A stretch of DNA of 46,402 nucleotides from Arthrobacter sp. UNC362MFTsu5.1 (GTDB taxonomy: Bacteria; Actinomycetota; Actinomycetes; Actinomycetales; Micrococcaceae), in the NCBI RefSeq assembly GCF_000685965.1, contig NZ_JMLE01000034.1, positions 1 through 46,402 of the forward strand. Direction: 5' to 3'. The position numbers were made by a program, and so were the translations under genes. The notes below the pieces were generated by a model. The model made no database searches, was not told the origin of the DNA, and saw only the letters and a program-made list of their open reading frames with translations. Position 1 is the first letter of the stretch; the number at the start of each line of letters is the position of its first letter. Positions 16,584-24,177 of this stretch are shown here, piece by piece.

Positions 16584-16934
16584 TTATGACTGACGGCCGG
16601 CCTGGGGGCCGCTGTCCCCGCCGTCGTCCGGGTCGTTGCCGGAGTCGGTCTCCGGGACGGCCTCGACGACGGCGTGCTCGGCGCGGCGGACGCTGAGCCG
16701 GTCCAGCAGGAGGGCAACAATGGCGCCCAGAATCACGCCGCCGGCGCCGAAAAGGACCATAAAGAAGCCGAAGACGGAGCTGGGTTCGTAGCTCGGGTCC
16801 CCGGGCAGGGCAAACGCGATGACTGCCGCAACGATGATGCCCACGATTCCGCCGAGTATGAGGAACGGCACGTATTTGGGTGCCCGGCGCACGGTGATTT
16901 CGCGCCGTTCGGCGGGGGTGTCTTCAGAAGCCAT
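16584..16934 (-). CDS. Small membrane protein upstream of purF
   Basis: A 116-residue protein. Residues 1-22 are charged and cytoplasmic (MASEDTPAERREITVRRAPK), followed by two hydrophobic helices (FLILGGIVGIIVAAVIAFAL and FGFFMVLFGAGGVILGAIVALLL) joined by a short loop GDPSYEPSS, then an acidic, Gly-rich tail. I do not recognise a named family with certainty; similar two-helix proteins sit before purF in other actinobacteria. TAGGCT lies 7 nt before the ATG, so the transcript is probably leaderless. Its position makes it the first gene of the purF-purM operon. Confidence 0.85.
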   Translation of the reverse strand: MASEDTPAERREITVRRAPKYVPFLILGGIVGIIVAAVIAFALPGDPSYEPSSVFGFFMVLFGAGGVILGAIVALLLDRLSVRRAEHAVVEAVPETDSGNDPDDGGDSGPQAGRQS

Positions 16935-16947
16935 GCCATCTAGCCTA
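16935..16947 (-). promoter_or_regulatory. Probable leaderless promoter of the purF operon
   Basis: On the minus strand TAGGCT (16947-16942) is followed by 7 nt and then the ATG of the membrane-protein gene, placing +1 at or next to the start codon. No ribosome-binding site is present and no good -35 is seen. Confidence 0.45.
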
Positions 16948-16986
16948 CTGCCCGGGGTTGAGTGGGTTGGCCGCCCCGGGCGTCCC

Positions 16987-17328
16987 CTAGCTGCCGCGGT
17001 ACGTCGAGTAGGCGAACGGGCTGAGGAGCAGCGGCACGTGGTAGTGCTCGCCGGCGTCGGACACGGTGAATACCAGGTCCACTTCCGGGAAGAATGTGGC
17101 GGTGCCCAGGCCCTCGTAGTAGGCGCCCGTGGCAAAGTTCAGCCGGTAGGTCCCGGCCGGCAGGAGTTCCGGACCAAGGTCCTTCGCCCTGCCGTCGGCA
17201 TCCGTGGTGCCCGAAGCAACGAGGTTCCAGCCGCCGCCGTCGCGCGCGTAAAGTACGACGGCGACGCCGGCAGCCGGGCGCCCGGCCCCGGTGTCCAGGA
17301 TGTGGGTGGTCACCTGTGAAACGGTCAT
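16987..17328 (-). CDS. uraH: 5-hydroxyisourate hydrolase (transthyretin-like)
   Basis: A 113-residue protein of the transthyretin-related family that hydrolyses 5-hydroxyisourate, the product of uricase. The N-terminal THILDTGAGRPAAGV and the C-terminal YHVPLLLSPFAYSTYRGS, with the diagnostic YRGS tail, are both present; active-site His in THILD and in YHVPL and Arg in the tail are in place. ATG overlaps the uraD stop (ATGA), so the pair is translationally coupled. Uricase and allantoinase are not in this window. Confidence 0.96.
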   Translation of the reverse strand: MTVSQVTTHILDTGAGRPAAGVAVVLYARDGGGWNLVASGTTDADGRAKDLGPELLPAGTYRLNFATGAYYEGLGTATFFPEVDLVFTVSDAGEHYHVPLLLSPFAYSTYRGS

Positions 17329-17822
17329 TCGCTGATCACTCCTTCGAGCCGGAGCAGGGCGATTTCGCGCAGCTGCTGGGCCACTATGGCGTCTTCTTCT
17401 TCGGCAGTGTGGTTGAGGCGCTCGTGCAGGGCTGCCAGGATTTCGGGAGCGGTCCGCCCGGCCGCACGGATCAGGAACACCCGGCCGAACTTTTGCTCAT
17501 AGGCACGGTTGCCTTCGGCGAGTGCCGTGGTGATCGCCTGGTCCGCAGGATCCACGCCGGCCTGCTCCGAGCGGGACATGGAGGCCTCGGTGGTGGAAGC
17601 CGTGGGCCGTTCCCCGATCCGCGGGTGGTGGGCCATGGCGGCTTCCACCTCGTCGGGAGTGAACGGGCTGGCGGCGTTGCGGGCGAAGTCCAGCAGGGCC
17701 TCGCTGCTGGCAAACGGGCGTGCGTCGGCGATCTGGTCCACCCAGCGCCGGACGTCGATGCAGGGGCGAAGTGCCGCGGTGACTTCCGCGCGGTCCGCCC
17801 CGTTGAATACGGCAAGCTGCAT
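17325..17822 (-). CDS. uraD: OHCU decarboxylase
   Basis: A 165-residue 2-oxo-4-hydroxy-4-carboxy-5-ureidoimidazoline decarboxylase giving S-allantoin after UraH. The motif MAHHPRIGERP (catalytic His and HPRIG) is intact, and the protein ends with the helical NHTAEEEDAIVAQQLREIALLRL typical of the family. I use the ATG at 17822, with GAGGGA about 9 nt upstream, rather than one 21 nt earlier. First gene of uraD-uraH. The 282-bp gap to the divergent kinase holds ACTGTTA/TAATAGT (17951-17976), an imperfect inverted repeat, but no gene. Confidence 0.95.
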   Translation of the reverse strand: MQLAVFNGADRAEVTAALRPCIDVRRWVDQIADARPFASSEALLDFARNAASPFTPDEVEAAMAHHPRIGERPTASTTEASMSRSEQAGVDPADQAITTALAEGNRAYEQKFGRVFLIRAAGRTAPEILAALHERLNHTAEEEDAIVAQQLREIALLRLEGVISE

Positions 17823-17950
17823 GCTTGAACATCCCTCGTGCAAATGCTGGCATCCATGGCGTCGGCTATGCGGATAAGGGGCTGCCCCGATGCAGAGGGA
17901 CGCACGGGCCGTTCCCGGCCGCAGCGCACCACTACATTCCGCATCATGGA

Positions 17951-17976
17951 ACTGTTATTTCAGCATGCGTAATAGT
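17951..17976. promoter_or_regulatory. Imperfect inverted repeat between uraD and the histidine kinase gene
   Basis: ACTGTTA (17951-17957) and TAATAGT (17970-17976) pair at six of seven positions with a 12-nt spacer that includes GCATGC. On the minus strand a TTGACT overlaps one arm. Possible operator for the ureide genes; weak. Confidence 0.25.
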
Positions 17977-18104
17977 CAACCCGAAATTTGCGCTTGGTGT
18001 CAAGAGACTACAGGACCCCGGCTGGCGGCATCCGGCTCCGCTAGAATCCTGCTGGGGGGACTGCGGCGCCTGGCCGGCTGTCCTGATTGGTGAGAGGGAC
18101 TCCA

Positions 18105-19382
18105 GTGGCTCAAGCAGATGGGCACAGCCTTGTTAGCGCTGACTTTGAACGGCGCTCAGTGCTGGGCGAATACGGACTATTGCCGAGAGACCCGGCGTCC
18201 GCCGCGGACGAAGGTGCCAGCGTCAGTGCCAGTGCCAGTGCCAGCGCCGCGCGGGCCCTGAACTTCCTGGTGGACCTGGCCGCGAAGCTTTGCGGAGTGC
18301 CGTTCAGCGTAGTCAACATCATCACTCCCGAGCAGCAGCTCCAGCTTGCGGCCGCGGGCCTGGAACCCGGGCTGTGCGCCCGGGAGGACTCGATGTGTGC
18401 CAGGGTATTCCAGCAGGGCCACACCACCGTTGTGCCGGATGCCAGCGATGATCCGAGATTTGCGGACAACCCGTTTGTGACCGGCGAAATTGCGAATGTC
18501 CGGTTCTATGCCTCCTCACCGCTGCGGACCAGTTCCGGCTTCGCCCTGGGCTCCCTGTGCGTCTTCTCCGACTCGCCGGCTACCATCTCCACCGAACAGA
18601 CCGCCATGCTGGACGTCCTCGCGGCGCAGGTGGTCGAAGTGTTGGAACTTCAGCACCGCACGCTGCAGCTCCAACATGCCCTGGAGGAACTCGGGCGCAG
18701 CAACCGCAAGCTCGCGGAGTTCGCCGGACGCGTCAGCCACGACCTCCGGATCCCGCTCACCACCATCCTTGGCTACGTGGAACTGAGCGAGGACGACGAC
18801 GACATCCGCCCGGACAGCCCGGCGGCCGGATACCTGCAGCGCATCGGCGGCAGCGGGCGGCGGATGCTCGCCATGCTGGACGACGTCCTCAGCTACTCCC
18901 AGGTGGGCGGCATGCTGCGTCCCCGGCCGGTTTCCCTGCAAAGGGCAGTGGCCGAGGCCGTGAGCGACCTGGGCGACGGATTCGGCGCCGGAGCCTCGCT
19001 GGAATGTGAGGACGCAGAAGTGGTGGCTGATCCGGCCCAACTACGGACGCTGCTGCAGAACCTGCTGGGCAATTCATCCAACTACCGCCGCCCCGAGCAG
19101 AAACTCAAGGTCCGGATTGACGCCGTGGACGATGACCGCGGTGTCATCGTCCGGGTGGCGGACAACGGCAAGGGCATCGGGGCAGCCGACCGTGAACGGG
19201 TCCTTGAACCGCTGGTCCGGCTGCATCGGCCCGGTGACGCCCCGGGTTCGGGCCTGGGGCTCGCGACGTGCGTGCGGATCGTGCAGTCGCACGGCGGCGA
19301 ACTCTCGCTCACGGAAACGCCTGGCGGCGGGACAACTGTTTCGGCGCTTTTCCCGAAAGGCGGCCGGGATGAGTCCGCTTAG
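18105..19382 (+). CDS. GAF-domain sensor histidine kinase
   Basis: A 425-residue soluble kinase with no transmembrane segment. A Ser/Ala repeat linker (about 39-48) precedes a GAF domain (about 50-195, with LAAAGLEPGLCAREDSMCARV and VRFYASSPLRTSSGFALGSL). The HisKA box VSHDLRIPLTTILGY holds phosphoacceptor H212. The ATPase domain has the N-box LLQNLLGNSSNY, G1 box DNGKGIG and G2 box GSGLGLATCVRIV, all complete. GTG at 18105 is chosen for GAGAGGG 6-7 nt upstream; earlier TTG/GTG codons exist. No response regulator lies next to it. Its 3' end overlaps the next gene by 14 bp, so the two are probably co-expressed. The ligand is unknown; the type resembles cytoplasmic light or redox-responsive kinases. 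Confidence 0.93.
   Translation: MAQADGHSLVSADFERRSVLGEYGLLPRDPASAADEGASVSASASASAARALNFLVDLAAKLCGVPFSVVNIITPEQQLQLAAAGLEPGLCAREDSMCARVFQQGHTTVVPDASDDPRFADNPFVTGEIANVRFYASSPLRTSSGFALGSLCVFSDSPATISTEQTAMLDVLAAQVVEVLELQHRTLQLQHALEELGRSNRKLAEFAGRVSHDLRIPLTTILGYVELSEDDDDIRPDSPAAGYLQRIGGSGRRMLAMLDDVLSYSQVGGMLRPRPVSLQRAVAEAVSDLGDGFGAGASLECEDAEVVADPAQLRTLLQNLLGNSSNYRRPEQKLKVRIDAVDDDRGVIVRVADNGKGIGAADRERVLEPLVRLHRPGDAPGSGLGLATCVRIVQSHGGELSLTETPGGGTTVSALFPKGGRDESA
18219..18248 (+). repeat. Hexanucleotide repeat within the kinase gene
   Basis: Five units of AGYGYC/AGTGCC (three exact AGTGCC at 18225-18242 flanked by AGCGTC and AGCGCC) encode alternating Ser-Ala. Length change by whole units would keep the frame and lengthen the linker before the GAF domain. 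Confidence 0.8.
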
Positions 19383-21948
19383 AGCCTTCCTCCGTGCCTC
19401 CCTCCTGTTGCTCGCCCTGGTGCTCTTCCTGCCTGCCGGAGCCGCGCAGGCGGCCGGGGCAGCCGCTTTTTCGGCGCAGCCCGCCAGTACAACGCCAGCC
19501 GGCTTAACAGCGCCAGCCGGCCTAACAGCGCCGGCCGGCGTCCCGGCGTCGAACACTGCCGCCGGTGAGGACCTCGGGGCCGCACCCGGAAAGCCCCTCC
19601 TCGGTGCAGTGCTCGAATGGGGCGAGGACGACGCCGCCGGTTTCGCCGCCCGGCTGCAGGCCACTCCCGCGGTCCTCGGGCACGATGTTTCCTTTCCCGT
19701 CAAAGCCACGGAAAAGGCCTATCTGCGGGAGTTCCTGGCCCAAAGTGCGTCCTCCGGCGCCCACGCCCTGCTGACCGTGAACCCCGCGGTGCCCCTGACG
19801 GAGGTCACCGCGGACGCCGCCGCCGACTTCGCCGGGCAGCTCGAGGAGCTGGCGCAGGGCTTCCCCGGAAAGCTGCTGATCCGTTTCGCCCCGGACATGA
19901 ACGCCAGCTGGGTTTCCTGGGGCCAGCAGCCGGGGGCCTACGTACCGGCATACCGGGCCGTGGCCCGGGCGTTCGACGCAGAATCCAACGCCGTCATGGT
20001 GTGGCAGCCCTTCCAGGCACGGGACTATCCGTTCACCCGGAACCGCAGTGCCCCGGCACCCGGCACCGCCGGGTTCGCCGCGCTGGACACGAATTCCGAC
20101 GGCGCCTGGAACGGTTCGGATGCACCCTACGCGCCGTACTACCCGGGCGACGACGTGGTTGACTGGGCCGGCCTGACGGCACTCCATGACGACACCGGCG
20201 GGGGAGCCGCCGTCAATACGCTGCCAAAGGACGGGGAGCTTGCCGCCCTGTTGAATGGAACGGCCCAGGGGGCCGCGTCCGCTGCGGACGGCGGTGTGGC
20301 TTCCGACCACGGCGATGCCAACTTCTACGAGTCCTACGCCGTGAAGCGGGAGAAGCCGCTGCTGCTCCAGACTGCCGCCTACTACAGCCCGTCCGCGGGC
20401 GGGCCCTCCGAAAACGACATCAAGTCCGGCTGGTGGAAACAGGTGCTGGGCGACGCGGGGCAGGGGAAACTGGACCGGATTGCCGCCGTCGTCTGGGACG
20501 AGAAAACGGACGTGGGGGACGCCGGCAACACCATCATTGACTGGCGCCTGACCCGGAACGCGGACGTGGCGGCGGCCGCCGGCGCAGCCGTCAAGGAGTC
20601 CACGCTCACCACCGGTCCGGTCACCGCCACCGTTCAGGGGCTGGGCGGGTCATCCGGCAATGCCCTGGCGGGTGTTCCTGCGGCGGTCATGGCGGCCACC
20701 CTGCTTGCGGCCGCGGTCCTGCTGTGGCTGGTGCCGGTCCGCCTGCGTACGGCCACGAACTGGACCTACTCGGACAAGTCCTCGCGGGATGCCCGGGTGG
20801 ACCTGATGCGCGGCGTGGCCATCCTGTTCGTGGTGGTGAACCACGTGGGGATGACCTCGTTCTTCCAGCTGCTGACCCAGGAAACCATCGGCTTCGTGTC
20901 CGGTGCCGAGCTGTTCGTGCTGCTCTCCGGGCTTGTCCTGGGCATGGTCTACGGACCCAAGGCCCAGGACAACATCGGCCTCGTGGCGCAAAAGACCGGC
21001 AGGCGGGCGGCCAAGCTGTACGTCACGGCGCTGGCGGTAGTTGTCCTGGTGTTCCTGCTCAGCCTCATCCCGGCCTTCAACTCCGAGGTGCTGACCACGT
21101 TCACGGACCAGGGGACCGGCGGCGCCGGCAGGTCGGGAGCGGGCCGGACCTATGACCTCTACACCGGCATGCAGGGCCTGCTCCAGTTTCCCGTGTCGGG
21201 TGCCGTCATCCCCGCGGTGCTTCTCCTGCAGTTCGGTCCGTGGCAGTTCAACGTGATGGGGCTCTATGTGATCATGCTCCTGGTCAGCCCGCTGATCCTG
21301 CTGGCCCTGGCCCGCGGCAAGGTGCTGTGGGTCCTGCTGGCCACCACCGCCCTGTACGCCGCCGGCACAGTGTTCCGTTTCCGGCTCCTGCCGTCGCAGT
21401 TCGAGGACTCCTTCCCGCTGCTGGTGTGGCAGGTCCTGTTTGTGCTGGGACTGGTGGGCGGCTACTACCGCCGGACCATCGTGGCCTGGCTGTCCGCCCA
21501 CCGCTGGGTGGTGGGTGCCTGCGCGGCCGTCACGGTGGCCTTTGCGCTGATGTCCTGGGCCAATCCGTACCTGGCCAACGAGTTCGACGTCCGGCTCGCC
21601 CTGACTTCGGACGCGAATTACCGCGCCGTCTACGACCGGTTCTTCGGCCGGACCTACCTGGAGCCCGGCCGGCTCCTGAACGTGCTCACCCTGCTGGTCA
21701 CGGCCTACGCGCTGCTCACGGCCTACTGGAAGCCGATTGAACGCGCTGTGGGCTGGCTGCTGATCCCGCTGGGGCAGGCAACGCTGTACGTCTTCATCAT
21801 GCACGTGGTGCTCATCGCCGTGGTTGCGAACATCCCGGCCCTGCAACAGGGGAACATCTGGCTCAACACCGCCGCGTACGCCCTGATCGTGGCGCTGCTC
21901 TGGGTGATGGTCCGGACCAAGTTCCTGTTCCGCGTCATCCCCACCTGA
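19369..21948 (+). CDS. GH26-like domain fused to OpgC-type membrane acyltransferase
   Basis: An 859-residue two-domain protein. Residues 1-30 are a signal peptide. Residues 75-400 resemble glycoside hydrolase family 26: RFAPDMNASWVSWG (D176) and YYPGDDVVDW (257-266) fit the GH26 RxxHEMNxxW and YYPGDxYVDW motifs. The acid/base Glu is Asp here, and the nucleophile segment reads KPLLLQTAAYY (329 on) with no Glu, so hydrolysis is doubtful. A helix near 440 leads to an OpgC-like domain from residue 474 (DARVDLMRGVAILFVVVNHV, then GFVSGAELFVLLSGLVLG) with about ten membrane helices. OpgC family members transfer succinyl or acyl groups to cell-surface glycans. Probable job: bind a surface polysaccharide and acylate it. 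ATG at 19369 overlaps the kinase stop by 14 bp. Confidence 0.85.
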   Translation: MSPLRAFLRASLLLLALVLFLPAGAAQAAGAAAFSAQPASTTPAGLTAPAGLTAPAGVPASNTAAGEDLGAAPGKPLLGAVLEWGEDDAAGFAARLQATPAVLGHDVSFPVKATEKAYLREFLAQSASSGAHALLTVNPAVPLTEVTADAAADFAGQLEELAQGFPGKLLIRFAPDMNASWVSWGQQPGAYVPAYRAVARAFDAESNAVMVWQPFQARDYPFTRNRSAPAPGTAGFAALDTNSDGAWNGSDAPYAPYYPGDDVVDWAGLTALHDDTGGGAAVNTLPKDGELAALLNGTAQGAASAADGGVASDHGDANFYESYAVKREKPLLLQTAAYYSPSAGGPSENDIKSGWWKQVLGDAGQGKLDRIAAVVWDEKTDVGDAGNTIIDWRLTRNADVAAAAGAAVKESTLTTGPVTATVQGLGGSSGNALAGVPAAVMAATLLAAAVLLWLVPVRLRTATNWTYSDKSSRDARVDLMRGVAILFVVVNHVGMTSFFQLLTQETIGFVSGAELFVLLSGLVLGMVYGPKAQDNIGLVAQKTGRRAAKLYVTALAVVVLVFLLSLIPAFNSEVLTTFTDQGTGGAGRSGAGRTYDLYTGMQGLLQFPVSGAVIPAVLLLQFGPWQFNVMGLYVIMLLVSPLILLALARGKVLWVLLATTALYAAGTVFRFRLLPSQFEDSFPLLVWQVLFVLGLVGGYYRRTIVAWLSAHRWVVGACAAVTVAFALMSWANPYLANEFDVRLALTSDANYRAVYDRFFGRTYLEPGRLLNVLTLLVTAYALLTAYWKPIERAVGWLLIPLGQATLYVFIMHVVLIAVVANIPALQQGNIWLNTAAYALIVALLWVMVRTKFLFRVIPT
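19492..19545 (+). repeat. 18-bp tandem repeat behind the signal peptide
   Basis: Units 19492-19509, 19510-19527 and 19528-19545 share the core GCCAGCCGGCYTAACA; the first two differ at three positions and the third is more divergent. They encode TPAGL-type repeats in the linker between signal peptide and GH26-like domain. Confidence 0.75.
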
Positions 21949-21973
21949 GAGCGTTCCTGGGTCAGCGTCGGGG

Positions 21974-22780
21974 TCAGCGGGCGGGGGCGGCGCCGCCGAG
22001 GCGGGCTGTGACCCGGTCCGCGGCCGCCTTGCAGGACTCCCCGAGGCGCTGCAGTGTGTCCGGGGAAACCCGGAAGCGGGGCGCCGGGATGAGGACCGCC
22101 GCCACGATGTCGCCGCGGTGGTCGAAGACGGGGGCGGCCAGGCCCACCTCGTCCAGGGATGACTCGCCGTAATTGGTGGCCCAGCCGCGCTTGGCAACGT
22201 CGCCCAGCCGGATCAGGTACGCCTCGAGGCTGGTTTCGTCCAGGCCGGGATGGGCAATTTCGCCGCTCCGGAGCAATACCCGCACGCGCTCGGCCGGCTC
22301 GGCCGCAAGGAAGACCTGCACCGAGGCGCTGAGGGCATCCTTGTACCGCGCGCCCAGCGGAGTGGTGTGCTTGATCTGGTGGTGGCTGGCGATCTGCTCC
22401 ACGCACATCGACTCCGACCCGTTCCACACCATGAGCGCGCTCGTTTCGCCGGTCTGCTCCGTAAGTTCGCGCAGCACGGGGTAGGCCACACGGCGCTCTT
22501 CGAGTTCGGCCAGCAGCGGTCCGGCGACGGCGATCAGGCCCAGGCCCAGACGGAACCTGCGGGTCTCCGGATCGCGTTCCACCAGGTGTTCCTGTTCGAA
22601 CGTGGCCAGAATGCGGGAGACGGTGCTTTTGTGCAGCCCGACGCGGTTGGCTATCTCGGTGACGCCGAGCAGCGGCTCGTCAGCGGTAAAACTCCGCAGA
22701 ACGGCGATGGCGTTGACGATGACCGACGTGCCTTTGGTGTCGCCGTTCGTAGTGGTTTCAGGAGTTTCTTCAGAGGTCAT
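21974..22780 (-). CDS. IclR-family transcriptional regulator
   Basis: A 268-residue regulator. The N-terminal winged helix (LRSFTADEPLLGVTEIANRV, then GLHKSTVSRILATFEQEHLV) is followed by the IclR effector domain with GARYKDALSASVQVFLAAEP and AAPVFDHRGDIVAAVLIPAP. The ATG at 22780 has GGTGG 5 nt upstream; an ATG at 22795 would add five residues. It lies downstream of the creatinase gene on the same strand, separated by a strong terminator, so it has its own transcript. By position it is the best candidate to control the creatinase-transporter operon, whose promoter carries a 26-bp repeated element. Confidence 0.92.
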   Translation of the reverse strand: MTSEETPETTTNGDTKGTSVIVNAIAVLRSFTADEPLLGVTEIANRVGLHKSTVSRILATFEQEHLVERDPETRRFRLGLGLIAVAGPLLAELEERRVAYPVLRELTEQTGETSALMVWNGSESMCVEQIASHHQIKHTTPLGARYKDALSASVQVFLAAEPAERVRVLLRSGEIAHPGLDETSLEAYLIRLGDVAKRGWATNYGESSLDEVGLAAPVFDHRGDIVAAVLIPAPRFRVSPDTLQRLGESCKAAADRVTARLGGAAPAR

Positions 22781-22811
22781 GGTGTCCACCATCATTCCGT
22801 ATGAGAGCCCG

Positions 22812-22844
22812 AAAGCGGCGCCACGGATGACGTGGCGCCGCTTT
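22812..22844 (-). terminator. Strong hairpin terminator of the creatinase operon
   Basis: A perfect 14-bp inverted repeat (AAAGCGGCGCCACG / CGTGGCGCCGCTTT) with a 5-nt loop, 25 bp after the creatinase stop. On the minus strand it ends CTTTCGGGCTCT, a modest U-rich tail. Confidence 0.8.
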
Positions 22845-22869
22845 GGGGTGTTGGCATTTTCGGTGCTGG

Positions 22870-24126
22870 TTAGGCCCCGATGATGTTGTATTCCGGGCCG
22901 AACGGGAACTTGGTGATGTTCTCCGCGCCGTCTTCCCCGACCACCAGGATGTCGTGCTCGCGGTAGCCGCCGGCGCCCGGCTCGCCGTCGAGGACGGTGA
23001 TCATCGGTTCCATGGAAACCACCATGCCCGGTTCCAGCACGGTGTCGATGTCCTCGCGGAGTTCCAGTCCCGCCTCGCGGCCGTAGTAGTGGCTGAGGAC
23101 GCCGAAGGAGTGTCCGTAGCCGAAGGTGCGGTTGGCCAGGAGGCCGTGGCCCACGTAGATCTCGTTCAGTTCAGCAGCGATGTCCTTGCAGACGGCGCCG
23201 GGCTTGATGAGTTCGAGTCCGCGCTTGTGGACCTCGACGTTGATGTTCCACAGTTCCAGCGAGCGGGCATCCGGTTCGCCGTAGAACAGGGTGCGCTCCA
23301 GCGCCGTGTAGTAGCCCGAGGTCATCGGGAAGCAGTTCAGCGACAGGATGTCGTGTTCCTGGATCTTGCGGGTGGTGGCCCAGTTGTGGGCGCCGTCCGT
23401 GTTGATGCCGGACTGGAACCAGACCCAGGTGTCGCGGATTTCGGAATCCGGGAAGGTCCGGGCAATCTCGTGGACCATGGCCTCGGTGCCGATCAGGGCG
23501 ACTTCGTACTCGGTGATGCCGGCCGTGATGGCGTTGCGGATGGCCTCGCCGCCGAGGTCGCCGATGCGTGCACCGTGCTTGATGACCTCGATCTCTTCTG
23601 CGGACTTGATCATCCGCTGGCGCATCGCAGCCTGGGCCACATCCACCAGGGTGGCGCCGGCGAAGGCGGCCTGGATCTTGTTGCGGTTATCCAGCGGCAG
23701 CGAATCGTCCTCGACGCCAAGGCGGCGGGGGTTGATGCCGCGGGTGCGCAGCACTTCCTGGATGGCGAAGATGTAGTTGTCCCGGCGCCAGTCCGTGTAG
23801 ACGATGTTGTCGCCGAAGCTGCGGCGCCAGGGCATGCCGGCGTCGATGTTGGCGGTGACGGTGACGGTGTCGTCCTTGGTGACAACCATGGCGTAGGAGC
23901 GGCCGAAGGTGGTGAAAAGGAAGTCGGAGTAGTACTTGATCGAGTGGTAGCTGGTCAGGACAACGGCGTCCAGATCCTTTTCCGCCATGATGCGGCGCAG
24001 GCCCGCGATGCGGCGCTCGAACTCGGTATCGGAGAATGTCAGTTTGACCTTATCGCCGTTCTTGAGGACTTTGAGTCGCTCCAGTTCGGCGACGGAGGTT
24101 GCGTTCTCGGATGCTGTGGTGGTCAT
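22870..24126 (-). CDS. Creatinase (creatine amidinohydrolase)
   Basis: A 418-residue enzyme that hydrolyses creatine to sarcosine and urea. It has the M24 'pita-bread' fold but matches the creatinase branch, not aminopeptidases: NIDAGMPWRRSFGDNIVYTD, SGINTDGAHNWATTRK with H247 (equivalent of the catalytic His232 of the Pseudomonas enzyme), NCFPMTSGYYTALERTLF, and GYGHSFGVLSHYYGREAGLE near the C-terminus, all as I recall for Pseudomonas putida creatinase. Metal-ligand Asp residues of the peptidases are absent, as expected for this metal-independent enzyme. Preceded by an MFS transporter gene (51-bp gap) in one operon. The product sarcosine feeds SoxBDAG at the end of the window. Confidence 0.93.
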   Translation of the reverse strand: MTTTASENATSVAELERLKVLKNGDKVKLTFSDTEFERRIAGLRRIMAEKDLDAVVLTSYHSIKYYSDFLFTTFGRSYAMVVTKDDTVTVTANIDAGMPWRRSFGDNIVYTDWRRDNYIFAIQEVLRTRGINPRRLGVEDDSLPLDNRNKIQAAFAGATLVDVAQAAMRQRMIKSAEEIEVIKHGARIGDLGGEAIRNAITAGITEYEVALIGTEAMVHEIARTFPDSEIRDTWVWFQSGINTDGAHNWATTRKIQEHDILSLNCFPMTSGYYTALERTLFYGEPDARSLELWNINVEVHKRGLELIKPGAVCKDIAAELNEIYVGHGLLANRTFGYGHSFGVLSHYYGREAGLELREDIDTVLEPGMVVSMEPMITVLDGEPGAGGYREHDILVVGEDGAENITKFPFGPEYNIIGA

Positions 24127-24177
24127 TGTGGTGGTGCCTTTCTGTGGTGCAGTTACTTTGAGGTGGGAGGAAAGTCT

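Noticed and set aside
20650..22197. 515-codon minus-strand open frame
   Set aside because: Antisense to the OpgC domain; composition (Gln, Gly, His rich) is that of a shadow frame.
24127..24177. Riboswitch before creatinase
   Set aside because: The gap is only 51 bp with no paired structure.
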